From: Deltaproteobacteria bacterium
GTDB taxonomy: Bacteria; Myxococcota_A; Polyangia; Polyangiales; Ga0077539
Direction: 5' to 3'
Assembly (NCBI GenBank): GCA_947477565.1
Contig: CANJUR010000003.1
Location: 1 to 64,000, forward strand
Length of the DNA: 64,000 nucleotides
Shown: positions 26,471 through 35,187 of the stretch, piece by piece
How the letters are laid out: the number at the start of each line of letters is the position of its first letter
Numbering within the stretch: the first letter of the stretch is position 1
Made by a program: the position numbers and the translations under genes
The notes under the pieces: model-generated
Databases searched by the model: none
Told to the model about the DNA's origin: nothing
The model's input: the letters and a program-made list of their open reading frames with translations, nothing else

Positions 26471-27346
26471 ATGAACACACGATGGTCCTGGACGCTGGTG
26501 CTGTGGGGTCTGGGATGCTCGAAGGGGCCTGGGGACGCCGTCGGACGGGAGGCAGCCACGCACGCAGAGGCCCACGTCCGGGAGGGCCTCGCGGCGGTTG
26601 GACGCCTCACCAACGGGCTGCAGGCCGTGCTCATGGGAGCCGCGCCGACGGTGGCCGGGAGTATCGCGGTCCCGCTGGATGTGGCGCGGGTGCGCAACCG
26701 CCTGCGCGACCTCCATGACGACCGCAGCGCGACGGGCCGACAGCTCTCGCTCTATCCAACCTGGTTTGTCGCAGCGGTGGACACCGACGGCAAGGGGATC
26801 GCGGGCGACCAGGAACCCGCGCGGGACTACATCCCCGGCCTCGATTTGCGCGCGAGCTTCGCGTGCGTGGGCACCGCGCTCGCGGGCACCGCAGGCTCAT
26901 GCAGTGGGGATTTCGTCACGACTCCGGGCGCTGCTGCGCGGGGGTACATGGTCTCGGTGGTTCCGCTACGCGCGACGCCGGACGGGCCGGTGGTGGGCGC
27001 GCTCGTCGGGGCGATGACCTACGGGCGCGTGGCGAAGGCCATTCGCGAGGCCCTCAACGTGAGCACGTTGCGCGACCACGTCCAACTGTCCGTGGGCTTC
27101 TGGCACCACGGCAGGGTGGTGCCCTCCGGGGTCGATAACGACGTGCCCGCGGCGATGCTCGTGCCCGACTCGCTGCTCCCGCGCATTCCGCACAACCTCA
27201 GTGCGCGGCTGTCACGCGGCAAGGCGTTCACTTTCACTTTCAGCGAGAACCAGGGGGCTTTGCAGTGGGGTGCGGCCATCGCGCCGGCATCGACTCTGAG
27301 CCCCGGCGACGGGCTGATGGTTTTTCGGGCGCCGCTTCGACAGTGA
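26471..27346 (+). CDS. Predicted lipoprotein, possible Cache-like sensor fold
   Basis: About 291 residues; ATG at 26471 (ATG at 26462 or 26441 also possible) gives a short signal ending WGLGC. The mature part reads HAEAHVREGLAAVGRLTNGL, then YPTWFVAAVDTDGKGIAGDQ and RGYMVSVVPLRATPDGPVVG, followed by ALVGAMTYGRVA. The alternation of an N-terminal helix with two beta sheets and a GxVVGALVG strand resembles periplasmic Cache domains, but no signalling domain is attached. It ends 4 bp from the convergent YbjN-like gene. The function is unknown. Confidence 0.6.
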   Translation: MNTRWSWTLVLWGLGCSKGPGDAVGREAATHAEAHVREGLAAVGRLTNGLQAVLMGAAPTVAGSIAVPLDVARVRNRLRDLHDDRSATGRQLSLYPTWFVAAVDTDGKGIAGDQEPARDYIPGLDLRASFACVGTALAGTAGSCSGDFVTTPGAAARGYMVSVVPLRATPDGPVVGALVGAMTYGRVAKAIREALNVSTLRDHVQLSVGFWHHGRVVPSGVDNDVPAAMLVPDSLLPRIPHNLSARLSRGKAFTFTFSENQGALQWGAAIAPASTLSPGDGLMVFRAPLRQ

Positions 27347-27350
27347 GCCT

Positions 27351-27932
27351 TCAGCGCGGCGCGGCGACGGGCACCATGGTGCTGCCGGTCGGCACCGCGG
27401 GAGCCTCTCCGACGGTGCCGCCGGTCAGGCGTCCAACCTCGTCGGCGTAGCGATCGCCGAGCCGAAGCAGCGCGCGCACCACCCCGCGAAAAGCGCGCCG
27501 ATCGAAGTTGGAATCCGTCTGCAACACTGCCCCGAGGCGCAGGTCGCCGCTCGAAGAGTTCCACTCAAACTTCCCGACGAGCATCTCCCAGTTCATCTCG
27601 GCCACGCGACGAAACGCGCTAGTGGCGTTCGGCTGATCGACCCGGAGCGTCGCATACCGGCTCAGGTAAAAGTAGACCGTGTCGGTCACGTCGCTATACT
27701 CGACCACGAGCTCGAAGCGACGCCCGGCTGCGCTGCCCGCGCCGGGCTGCGCGCCGACGTGCTCGACCCGACAGGTGCCAACCGCGGCGCTCACCGGGGC
27801 ACACTGCGCCGTGTAGCCCATCGCCTGCAGTTCGGTGCGAACCTGCGGGAGGTACCGCGGCTCGCTTTGAGAGATCGCGAGCGCGGGGCAGAGCAGCAAC
27901 GAGAGTGCGAGGGCGGCGCGCGGTGCGTTCAT
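27351..27932 (-). CDS. Exported YbjN-like protein
   Basis: 193 residues with a signal peptide (ALALSLLLCPALAISQ). The mature part has the YbjN/sensory-chaperone pattern: a short alpha-beta N-part (QVRTELQAMGY), strands with RFELVVEYSDVTDTVYFYL, then MNWEMLVGKFEWNSSSGDLR, and a final LLRLGDRYADEV helix. YbjN-like proteins occur in the cytoplasm; an exported version is less usual. It is separated by 35 bp from thiE and probably read through from the thi cluster. Confidence 0.65.
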   Translation of the reverse strand: MNAPRAALALSLLLCPALAISQSEPRYLPQVRTELQAMGYTAQCAPVSAAVGTCRVEHVGAQPGAGSAAGRRFELVVEYSDVTDTVYFYLSRYATLRVDQPNATSAFRRVAEMNWEMLVGKFEWNSSSGDLRLGAVLQTDSNFDRRAFRGVVRALLRLGDRYADEVGRLTGGTVGEAPAVPTGSTMVPVAAPR

Positions 27933-27967
27933 GGCGGGGGTTCGATCGCACCAAACCCGCCAGCCGG

Positions 27968-28594
27968 TCAAGGCATCGCGGGGCGTAGCAAGGCGCACGA
28001 TACGGCCGGATCCACCGCTCCCGAAAGGGCCCGACGCACCGCCACTCCGTCTGCGCCTGCGCTCGTCGCCGCCGCGACGACACCCGCATCGACGATGCCG
28101 CCGAGCGCAACTGCGAAGACCTCTGGAGCCTGCCGACGCAGCGCCCCCCACGCCTCTGGGCCGAGCGCAGCGCCCTTGCCCACGACGGCGCCGAATGGAG
28201 ACAGCACCATCGCATCGACGAAGCCGCGCGCTCGAGCGATTCCCGCTGCGTCATGTACTGCTTGCGAGATCAGCACGTCGGGGCGTCCGAGGGCGTGGGC
28301 CAACCGACGAACGTCCGCCGGGAGGAGGCTGTGCTCGGTGAGATGAACTCCGTGTGCGCCCACCGCGAGCGCGACATCGACGCGGTCGCCGACGAGCAGC
28401 GCAGTGGGCGGGGACTGCAGTGAAAGCAGAGCCGCCGCCACTTCGGACACGATGCGCACGGGCGTCTCCGGCGGCGAGCGAAGCCAGACCAACGCCGTGC
28501 CCGTCGCGATCACCGAAGCGACGCGCGCGACGAGGTCTAACGGCGCGAGCTCGTCGAGATCGGCGCAGAGCCAGAGCGCCGGCAGGCGCTTCAC
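27968..28594 (-). CDS. Thiamine-phosphate synthase-like protein (ThiE/TenI family)
   Basis: 208 residues with a TIM-barrel of ThiE/TenI type: LVWLRSPPETPVR, ALLVGDRVDVALAVGAHGVH, LTEHSLLPADVR, LISQAVHD, and ALGGIVDAGVV with a final phosphate-binding ADGVAVRRAL. The HLGQxDxxxxxAR motif of true ThiE is altered (HLTEHSLLPADVR) and GPxxxTxxK is replaced by LSPFGAVVGKG. It may be a divergent ThiE or a TenI-like protein. It overlaps the preceding small gene by 4 nt and belongs to the thi cluster. Confidence 0.7.
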   Translation of the reverse strand: MKRLPALWLCADLDELAPLDLVARVASVIATGTALVWLRSPPETPVRIVSEVAAALLSLQSPPTALLVGDRVDVALAVGAHGVHLTEHSLLPADVRRLAHALGRPDVLISQAVHDAAGIARARGFVDAMVLSPFGAVVGKGAALGPEAWGALRRQAPEVFAVALGGIVDAGVVAAATSAGADGVAVRRALSGAVDPAVSCALLRPAMP

Positions 28595-28857
28595 TGAACG
28601 GCATCGACGGGCACGGCCCCATCGAGGGCGAGCGCCGCACGCTCGCTGAATCGCGAGGTTGGGTAGCGCTCGATGAGATACCGCAGCGTCGCCCGGCGGG
28701 CGGCCTCATTGCCATCGTGTCCGAAGCGTTCACTGAGCGACCAGAGGGCGTCGTCAGGGCGGTCTTCGCGAGTCATCGCAGGGGAGGCCCGGGAGGGGCA
28801 TTGCAGTGGCGCTCCGAGCAACGCCAGCAGCGCCATCGGTCGCAGCGCGATCATCAC
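28591..28857 (-). CDS. Small TPR-like protein inside the thi cluster
   Basis: 88 residues from a GTG overlapping the thiG stop (GTGA); ATG at 28854 is an alternative. A hydrophobic N-terminus ([17 protein letters not shown]) may be an uncleaved or lipoprotein signal, with a poor lipobox (APLQC). The rest reads [40 protein letters not shown], a single TPR-like repeat as in BamD-type lipoproteins. It overlaps both neighbours, so it is co-translated with thiG and thiE. No thiamine role is known for such proteins. Confidence 0.55.
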   Translation of the reverse strand: MMIALRPMALLALLGAPLQCPSRASPAMTREDRPDDALWSLSERFGHDGNEAARRATLRYLIERYPTSRFSERAALALDGAVPVDAVQ

Positions 28858-29675
28858 TCGATAGAGAGCGGAGCCGCCGCCGACGCGATGGTTCCGGTGA
28901 GGGGCGAGCTGGCGTTGGCGTAGAGCCGCGGTGCCATTCGGCCGGCGAGAAATGCCAGCCGTCCGGCCTCGACGCCCAATCGCATGGCTGTGGCCATCTG
29001 CACGGGGTTCTTCGCGAGGGCAATCGCAGTGTTCATGAGAACGCCGTCCGCCCCGAGCTCCATCGCTACCGCCGCGTCGCTAGCCGTCCCCACTCCTGCA
29101 TCGACGATCACCGGGACGTTTACGGTCTCCATCAAGATCCGCAGGTTGTGCGGGTTGCGAATCCCCAACCCGGAACCAATCGGCGCTCCGAGCGGCATCA
29201 CTGCGAGGCAACCGACCTCCACGAGCTTGCGCGCCACGATGGGGTCGTCGTTGGTGTACGGCAGCACGAAAAAGCCCTCTTTCACGAGCACCCTCGCCGC
29301 CGCGACCAGTGCCTCGGTGTCCGGGAAGAGCGTCTTAGGGTCGCCGATGACCTCGAGCTTCACGAGGTCGGTCTCGGCGGCCTCGCGCCCCAGCCGTGCG
29401 CAGCGAATCGCGTCCTCGGCGGTGTAGCAACCAGCTGTGTTGGGGAGGAGCGTGAAGCCTTCCTCGCGGAGCATCCCGAACATCGAACCTTTACCGGTCT
29501 GGGTAAGGTCAACCCGGCGCACGGCCACGGTCACGACGGTCGCCCCGGACGCGCGCAAGGCGAGTCGGGTCTCTTCGACGTCCTTGTACTTTCCTGTTCC
29601 GACAAAGAGGCGCGAGCCGAAGGCCCGTCCGCCGATGGTCAGCGAGTCGTCATTCATGGAGTCAATCCCCTTCAT
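28854..29675 (-). CDS. thiG: Thiazole synthase
   Basis: 273 residues, the normal length. ThiG condenses DXP with dehydroglycine and ThiS-thiocarboxylate to make the thiazole of thiamine. Schiff-base Lys106 lies in [17 protein letters not shown] near 53-59, [26 protein letters not shown] and [11 protein letters not shown] are conserved. The start ATG overlaps the thiS stop by 4 nt. It directly follows the gene for its sulfur donor thiS and precedes the small TPR-like gene. Confidence 0.95.
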   Translation of the reverse strand: MKGIDSMNDDSLTIGGRAFGSRLFVGTGKYKDVEETRLALRASGATVVTVAVRRVDLTQTGKGSMFGMLREEGFTLLPNTAGCYTAEDAIRCARLGREAAETDLVKLEVIGDPKTLFPDTEALVAAARVLVKEGFFVLPYTNDDPIVARKLVEVGCLAVMPLGAPIGSGLGIRNPHNLRILMETVNVPVIVDAGVGTASDAAVAMELGADGVLMNTAIALAKNPVQMATAMRLGVEAGRLAFLAGRMAPRLYANASSPLTGTIASAAAPLSIE

Positions 29676-29890
29676 CCGCCGCCCACCAGGTGGACGATCT
29701 CAAACACATCGCCGCGCTCGACGATGACCGACGCGTGATCGGCCCGCCGCACAAGTTCGCGGTTGCGTTCCACGGCGGCGAGGCCGACCAACCCGAGGTG
29801 ATCGAGCAGCGCCCGCACGCTCAGCCCAGCGGGAACCTCATGGGGTTCTCCGTTGACGACGATCGCGATGTACTGGGTTGGCTCCACCAT
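29672..29890 (-). CDS. thiS: ThiS sulfur-carrier protein
   Basis: About 72 residues from ATG at 29890 (ATG at 29908 or an upstream GTG would extend it). Ubiquitin-like pattern: [34 protein letters not shown], and the essential C-terminal Gly-Gly (VGGG). It is adenylated at this tail and given sulfur, probably by a ThiF-like enzyme such as the rhodanese-MoeB protein at 18.3 kb. No TPP riboswitch motif is found upstream, between this gene and the divergent repeat protein. Confidence 0.9.
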   Translation of the reverse strand: MVEPTQYIAIVVNGEPHEVPAGLSVRALLDHLGLVGLAAVERNRELVRRADHASVIVERGDVFEIVHLVGGG

Positions 29891-30059
29891 GGGTTTACCA
29901 CGGGGCATAGCGCCGATCGGAGGACGCACGCAACCGCACGATGTGGGTAGCTATTTGGCCTGGGCTCGGACGTTGACACCCAACGCGGGCGTTTGCGAAG
30001 GTGAGCACCAGCTGGGTCGGAAAGTTCGGGCCTGACGCTAGAAGGAAGGAAGACCTCAC

Positions 30060-31007
30060 ATGCAACAGCCTCCGGGTGGCGGATTTCCGCCGGGCGGGTA
30101 TCCGCCGGGCGGGCAACCAGGATACCCCCAGCAGGGGCATCCCCAGCAGCAGCAGCAGGGCGGCTTCGGGGCGCAGCCAGGCTTTCCCCAACAACAGCAG
30201 CAGCCGCAAAACCCCGCCTACGGGGCGACACAGGCGATGCCGGAGTTCCAGCCAGTGCAGCCTGGCGGATTCGGCGCGCCGCAACAGCAGCAGTACGGCC
30301 AGCAACCCGGTGGATTCGCGCCGGTTCAGCCACCGCAGCAGCAGTACGGACAGCAGCCCGGCGGGTTCGGCGCACCCCCGCAGCAGCAGTACGGACAGCA
30401 GCCCGGTGGATTCGCGCCGGTTCAGCCGCCGCAGCAGCAGCAGTACGGACAGCAGCCCGGTGGATTCGGCGCACCCCCGCAGCAGTACGGACAGCAGCCC
30501 GGTGGGTTCGGCGCACCCCCGCAGCAGCAGTACGGACAGCAGCCCGGTGGGTTCGGCGCGCAGCAGCAGCAATACGGTCAGCAGCCCGGTGGATTCGGTC
30601 CTCCGCCCGGCGGGCATATGCAGCCGATGGGCGCCGGCGGTGACGCCTCCGTGCCCCCGTACACCCCCGGCATGAAGACCCAAACGCTTGGCCTCGATTA
30701 CAACATCGCAGCGCTCGTCGGGTACGTCGTTGGTATCATCGCGATCATTATTGCGGTTACCGAGCCTCAGGAACCGCAGCGTCGCTGGGTTCGCTTCCAC
30801 GCCTGGCAGGCCATTGGGCTGATCGCTGGATACCTGGTCCTGGCCATCGTCGGCGGCATCCTCGGCGCGATCCTCGGTACCGGCATCATCTCGACGCTCT
30901 TCCAGTTGGGCTTCTTCGTTGTGATGGTCCTCAACGCCATCAAGGCCCACAAGGGCGAGTATATGAACCTCGGCCCGATCACGAAGTTCGCCGCCAGCAA
31001 GGCCTGA
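30060..31007 (+). CDS. Gln/Gly/Tyr-rich repeat protein with DUF4870/Tic20-like membrane domain
   Basis: 315 residues; AAGGAAG lies shortly before the ATG. Residues 1-190 are low-complexity Q/P/G/F/Y with repeated QYGQQPGGFG(A) blocks, about nine copies; composition is prion-like. Residues about 205-305 are the membrane part: LGLDYNIAALVGYVVGIIAI, then a charged loop, RWVRFHAWQAIGLIAG, and a third helix with TLFQLGFFVVMVLNAIKAHKG. This matches DUF4870/Tic20-type four-helix proteins that usually have no such tail. The domain function is unknown. The repeat is long enough to drive phase separation or clustering, which is inference. Confidence 0.85.
   Translation: MQQPPGGGFPPGGYPPGGQPGYPQQGHPQQQQQGGFGAQPGFPQQQQQPQNPAYGATQAMPEFQPVQPGGFGAPQQQQYGQQPGGFAPVQPPQQQYGQQPGGFGAPPQQQYGQQPGGFAPVQPPQQQQYGQQPGGFGAPPQQYGQQPGGFGAPPQQQYGQQPGGFGAQQQQYGQQPGGFGPPPGGHMQPMGAGGDASVPPYTPGMKTQTLGLDYNIAALVGYVVGIIAIIIAVTEPQEPQRRWVRFHAWQAIGLIAGYLVLAIVGGILGAILGTGIISTLFQLGFFVVMVLNAIKAHKGEYMNLGPITKFAASKA
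30281..30600 (+). repeat. Coding repeats for QYGQQPGGFG blocks
   Basis: Tandem-like units of about 36-54 bp, with core CAGTACGGACAGCAGCCCGG, alternate between a GFGAPP and a GFAPVQPP tail. Several cores are identical at DNA level, so slippage or unequal exchange has been recent. Confidence 0.9.
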
Positions 31008-31052
31008 TCGGCTCTCTCGATCGCGTCGGTTCCCCCCTACAACTTCTGGCAC

Positions 31053-33176
31053 TCACTCCATCGGCAGGACGTCCGGCACCGTCGGAACGCCCGCCGGGTC
31101 GCGTCCAGCGCTGCCGAGGAAGGCTGCCGCCCGGAGGCGCGCGCCAGGGATGTCAAACATCACGAAGTGCCCGTCTCTGCCCACCTCGGACTCGAACTGC
31201 ATCCACGACGCGGTGATCGGGCTCATCGGGCTCCCAAGGTTGCCGTGGAGCGGCAGCACCGAGAGGAGTCCGTCGCCCACCAGCGAGGCCGAGGGCTCCG
31301 GGTGAACCAACGGCAGCGTCAACGGCACGCCGATGCTCAACGCGAGCGCGGCGATGCCCGCGGGCGGCGCATAGCGATCGATGAATCCCTGCGTCTGATA
31401 GACGTGCGCAGCGTGCATGGAAGGCCGCGGCTCGCGGATGATGAAGCGCCCGTAGTTCACCGGATCAGACGGATCGACCAGCATTTGCAGGAGCGAAACG
31501 ATCGGGTGCAGCGTCACGAACTCACCCATCGAGAGCGCGAGCGCTGAGGTGACGAGCGCGGGAATGTTGACCGGTTGGGTCTTCTCCAGGAGCGCGATGG
31601 CGATGGAGCCGCCCGCCCCGGAGAGGACGGCGGCACTCGCCCCGTCGTCGGCGGCCAGCCAGAGTGGACCGTTGAGTCCGCCCTGCGAGTGGCCGAAGAA
31701 CATCACCCGGTCAGGGTTGAAATGAATCGTCCGTGAGACGGCGCCATCGGAGCCGGCGATAGGGAAAGAGAAGCCGCGGACAAAGCGGCCAGCCTGCACG
31801 AGGTCGAGCCCGGCCTGGCGGTTGTTTGTTCGACCTGCGCTGGGGTTGGTGAAGTTGAAGAACGCGCTCTCTGCGGAAGTCCCGGGCGCGGCGCGCTCGC
31901 CGTGGAAGATCTGGTCGAAGCCGAGCACTGCGACGCCCTCGGCGGACAAAGCGGCGGCCGTGCGATCGCGGATGAAGCTCTGATAGTCGCCGCCGGTGCC
32001 GTGGGCGTAGATGGCGATGGGGTAGCCACCCGTGGGCATCGGCGTGAGCGGAAGCGTCAGGGCAAAGTGCACCGGCTCCGTGCGCTGTAGCCGCGGCGTG
32101 CCGTCCGGCCCAGGTTCGAAATCCCCAGAGCCCTGCACGCCGTACGGCGAGGCTCCCTGCTGGAAAACCAGATTTGGACCGTAGTGTCCGCGCAGCGTGG
32201 TGAAGAGCGGACCAGACACTGGATCACCCAGGTCGGTCAGGGTCGGTTGGGCACCTTCGCGGTTGATCCAATCGGCGGCGCGAAAGAACTCCGCCGTCGG
32301 GTCGTCAGTGGTGAACGTCGTGAGAGAGAGAACCCGATCGCGAGACACCCCCACGCGCTCAATCTCGCCGAGCGCCGTCGCATAGACTTCGCGCGCAGCA
32401 CGGATGGCTGCGTCGGTGGTGGCGTCGTCGGCGAGCATTCGCTGAAGGTCTACGTCGCGCTCGAGCACCACCCCACCCACCCCGCGGAGCGTGTTGGTCA
32501 CGACCAGCGCGTAGCGCGTGCCGGGTCGCATCGGAAACCCAAACACCGGCGCGACCGCGAGAGAGTGCGCCGGCCAATAGCGGGTCGCCGTCGGTCGGAA
32601 ATACCATTGCAGCGGGATGCGCGCCCCGCGGTCGGGGCTGCGTGGATCGACGTCGATCAGTTGAAGCACCGACTCCGCGCGACGGGTGCTCGCGGCATCC
32701 GCAGGGAGCGACGCGGAATCGAGATCCATGCCGAAGGTGAAGTACACCGCCGCGGTCGGCGAGAAGCCCAGGAGGCGGTGGTTGAAAGTACGGAGGTAAC
32801 CCGCCACCAGCGGGTGCGCACCCTCGGAGGGGAAAAAGGCCAGGTCGAGCTTTCCGCTGGCGTCCCGCGCCAGATCGTTGGGCCACGGGAGCGCAAATGG
32901 CTCATGGAGGTCGCCGTCGGCGGCCCGCGGAAGCACCCAGCGCGCGACCGTCGGCGACACCATCGGGAGGTCGCGCGGCGGCGGTACATCCCCGGGGGCG
33001 ACGACTCCAGCGTCGATGCCGACGTCGAGGCTCGCGTCGAAGTCAGACTTTACAACGCCAAGGTCGTCCGCCCGCGGCGAGTCTTCAACCCGCGCGTCAG
33101 CCCCACTCGTAGAGCTGGAATCCTGGATTATACAACCCAGGGTAAAAACTACCGGAGCCATCGGGAGCAGGCGCAT
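31053..33176 (-). CDS. Alpha/beta-hydrolase lipoprotein (lipase-like)
   Basis: About 707 residues. The ATG at 33176 opens a lipoprotein signal ending VVFTLGC; the open frame extends 960 nt further but that part is antisense to the next gene. A spacer with many Asp follows. The N-part (GMDLDSASLP, RYALVVTNTLRG) looks like a beta-rich Ig-like or virulence-lipase N-domain. The hydrolase domain has YPIAIYAHGTGGDYQSFIRD, and nucleophile Ser497 in MFFGHSQGG. Asp and His of the triad are plausible in the final third (SEVGRDGHFVMFD). Likely an outer-membrane or extracellular esterase; substrate unknown. Confidence 0.8.
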   Translation of the reverse strand: MRLLPMAPVVFTLGCIIQDSSSTSGADARVEDSPRADDLGVVKSDFDASLDVGIDAGVVAPGDVPPPRDLPMVSPTVARWVLPRAADGDLHEPFALPWPNDLARDASGKLDLAFFPSEGAHPLVAGYLRTFNHRLLGFSPTAAVYFTFGMDLDSASLPADAASTRRAESVLQLIDVDPRSPDRGARIPLQWYFRPTATRYWPAHSLAVAPVFGFPMRPGTRYALVVTNTLRGVGGVVLERDVDLQRMLADDATTDAAIRAAREVYATALGEIERVGVSRDRVLSLTTFTTDDPTAEFFRAADWINREGAQPTLTDLGDPVSGPLFTTLRGHYGPNLVFQQGASPYGVQGSGDFEPGPDGTPRLQRTEPVHFALTLPLTPMPTGGYPIAIYAHGTGGDYQSFIRDRTAAALSAEGVAVLGFDQIFHGERAAPGTSAESAFFNFTNPSAGRTNNRQAGLDLVQAGRFVRGFSFPIAGSDGAVSRTIHFNPDRVMFFGHSQGGLNGPLWLAADDGASAAVLSGAGGSIAIALLEKTQPVNIPALVTSALALSMGEFVTLHPIVSLLQMLVDPSDPVNYGRFIIREPRPSMHAAHVYQTQGFIDRYAPPAGIAALALSIGVPLTLPLVHPEPSASLVGDGLLSVLPLHGNLGSPMSPITASWMQFESEVGRDGHFVMFDIPGARLRAAAFLGSAGRDPAGVPTVPDVLPME

Positions 33177-33308
33177 CCGTGAGACAATACCCCTCTCTGT
33201 CACAGCGTGGGACGCCCGCTTTCCGCGCGCCGCGAGCATCCTGATTGCGATCGGGCAATCCACAATCTGGCGATCTTCGTTTCGCCGTAGGCGACGACCG
33301 CGCGCAAG

Positions 33309-34592
33309 ATGCCGCCGATGTGGGCCCGCTCCCTGATTCTCGCGCTCCTCGCTATTGGCGGCGGTTGTCGGCGCACAACGCATGGCGCCGCCGACGCGGG
33401 CGACCTCGGGGACGCGCTGCTGCCCACCGGGGTGAGCGATGCACCCCCCGTCCGAACGGCGTGTAGACGGGTGGGTGGCCAGGCTGTTCCGTCGCTCGAC
33501 CACGCGGCCGATGGGGGTCTGGAGGCGCTTGTTGCGACCCCTGGGGATGGCGGCGTGCGGGTCTTCTGGAGCGTCGCCGGGGCGGGCACCCTGGGCCGCT
33601 GGAGCACTGGCCAGACGACGGCCGGAGCGATCGAGGCGGGCTCGGGCGACCGGTCCGATCCCGTGTTGGCAACGGATGGGCGTGGTGCGCTCGCGGCGGC
33701 CTGGGTGGGCTCCCGCATGGGCGCCCGCGAACACGTGTTGTGGACCACCGACAGCGCCACCGGTCGGTGCAGCGGGGCGGAGGGGCGCGACGAGGGGCTC
33801 TCGCTCTCCCTCGCCGGGCTTGCGCGGGGCTGGCTCATCGTGTGGGACGAAGACGGCCCAGCCCCGGCGGCGGGCAACATCCGGGGGCAGGTCGTGACGG
33901 TCGGTGCGCAGGGAATCTTGTGCGGTGCACAACGCACGCTCTCTCCAGCGCCCCAGGACGCCGCCGACCCGATGGCGGTCGCGCTCCCGGGTGGTCGCGC
34001 TGTGGTGTTCTGGCTGACCGCGCGCGATGTCGATGCGACGGAGTCCAACGATACGGCGACGGACATATGGGGTGTTGCGATCGGGCCATCCGGCGCTCCC
34101 GTCGGGGCTCCGCTCCGGGTGACCCGCACCGTCGACCACCATTTCGGATTGAGCGCTCTCGCGGGGCCGGACGCGGTGTGGTTGGGATTGCGTGGCGGCG
34201 GTCCGAGCGACAGTGAGGGGCGCGGCGACGGGGGCGAAGTCCGCGTGGTGCGGGTAGACGTGGGACCGCTCGGGCTAGCGCGCGCAGGAGATCCAGGCGT
34301 GGTGTCCGACGACGGCGCCAACCCCACCGGGGCACCGCGGGTCACGCGATCGCTCACCGCGGGCGCAGCGGCCGAGGTGTGGTGGCGCGAACGCCGCGGC
34401 GAGCGCATCGAGGTCCGCCACCGGTCGATCGACGCGAGCGGCCGACCATTGACGGCCGCGCTTCCGTCCTGGGTCGAGCCCGCGATGGGCGCAACGCTTC
34501 CCTCGTGGGTGGACGAGCGGGCGCAGGCCTGGGTCGCGCGCATCGACGGCGACGGCGCCGAGGTCGCGCGATTTGCATGCACAGTGCCGTAG
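33309..34592 (+). CDS. Lipoprotein, probable beta-propeller
   Basis: 427 residues; signal ending LAIGGGC. Mature sequence repeats blades such as GGVRVFWSVAGAGTLGRWS, GRGALAAAWVGSR, RGWLIVWDEDGPA and GGRAVVFWLTARD, a common pattern in myxobacterial secreted propellers. It contains no enzymatic motif. It is transcribed divergently from the hydrolase lipoprotein. It precedes greA by 59 bp. Function unknown. Confidence 0.72.
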   Translation: MPPMWARSLILALLAIGGGCRRTTHGAADAGDLGDALLPTGVSDAPPVRTACRRVGGQAVPSLDHAADGGLEALVATPGDGGVRVFWSVAGAGTLGRWSTGQTTAGAIEAGSGDRSDPVLATDGRGALAAAWVGSRMGAREHVLWTTDSATGRCSGAEGRDEGLSLSLAGLARGWLIVWDEDGPAPAAGNIRGQVVTVGAQGILCGAQRTLSPAPQDAADPMAVALPGGRAVVFWLTARDVDATESNDTATDIWGVAIGPSGAPVGAPLRVTRTVDHHFGLSALAGPDAVWLGLRGGGPSDSEGRGDGGEVRVVRVDVGPLGLARAGDPGVVSDDGANPTGAPRVTRSLTAGAAAEVWWRERRGERIEVRHRSIDASGRPLTAALPSWVEPAMGATLPSWVDERAQAWVARIDGDGAEVARFACTVP

Positions 34593-34651
34593 GCGCCGAG
34601 GGACCAAAGCATTGCTTGCGGCGCGGGCCTGTTCTGGTACCAGAGTGAGGA

Positions 34652-35134
34652 ATGAGCCAGGGAAACGTTCCGATCACGCCTGAGGGTCACCAGCGTCACA
34701 CCGAAGAGCTGAAGCAGCTCAAGACGGTGGCGCGCCCGAAGGTGATCCAGGAGATCGCGACGGCCCGCGAGCACGGCGACCTCCGGGAAAACGCCGAGTA
34801 TCACGCGGCCAAGGAGAAGCAGGGTTTCATCGAAGGCCGCATCGCGGAGCTCGAGTCCATTCTCGGCCGCGTCGACATCATCGACACGACCCGCCTTTCG
34901 GGAAGCAAGGTGACCTTCGGAGCTACCGTCCGCATCAGCAACTCGGACACCGGCGAGGAGGTCGTCTATCGCATCGTCGGCCCGTCCGAGGCAGAGATCG
35001 CGCGCGGTAGTATCTCCATTGCGTCGCCCATCGCACGGCAACTCATCGGCCGCGAGGTCGGCGACGAGGTCAGCGTGACGACGCCCGGCGGCCTCCGTAA
35101 GTACGAGGTGCTCGAGGTCCACTTCAACGGGTAG
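34652..35134 (+). CDS. greA: Transcription elongation factor GreA
   Basis: 160 residues. N-terminal coiled coil (about 7-75) contains the catalytic acidic tip DLRENAEYHAAKE with Asp and Glu that reach the RNA polymerase active site, and the C-terminal FKBP-like domain ends in YEVLEV. GTGAGGA precedes the ATG closely. GreA rescues backtracked polymerase by transcript cleavage. It is followed by decayed sequence. Confidence 0.95.
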   Translation: MSQGNVPITPEGHQRHTEELKQLKTVARPKVIQEIATAREHGDLRENAEYHAAKEKQGFIEGRIAELESILGRVDIIDTTRLSGSKVTFGATVRISNSDTGEEVVYRIVGPSEAEIARGSISIASPIARQLIGREVGDEVSVTTPGGLRKYEVLEVHFNG

Positions 35135-35187
35135 TGCGGATGTTGCAGCGCAGCAATTCCCCCGGCGGCGCCACGCGTAGACGATGA

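Noticed and set aside
29891-30059. TPP riboswitch before thiS
   Set aside because: No CTGAGA or ACCTGATC-type boxes in either orientation; only a TTGACA-like hexamer facing the repeat gene was seen, without a matching -10.
33177-34142. N-terminal extension of the hydrolase lipoprotein
   Set aside because: It is antisense to the lipoprotein gene on the plus strand and precedes a proper signal peptide.
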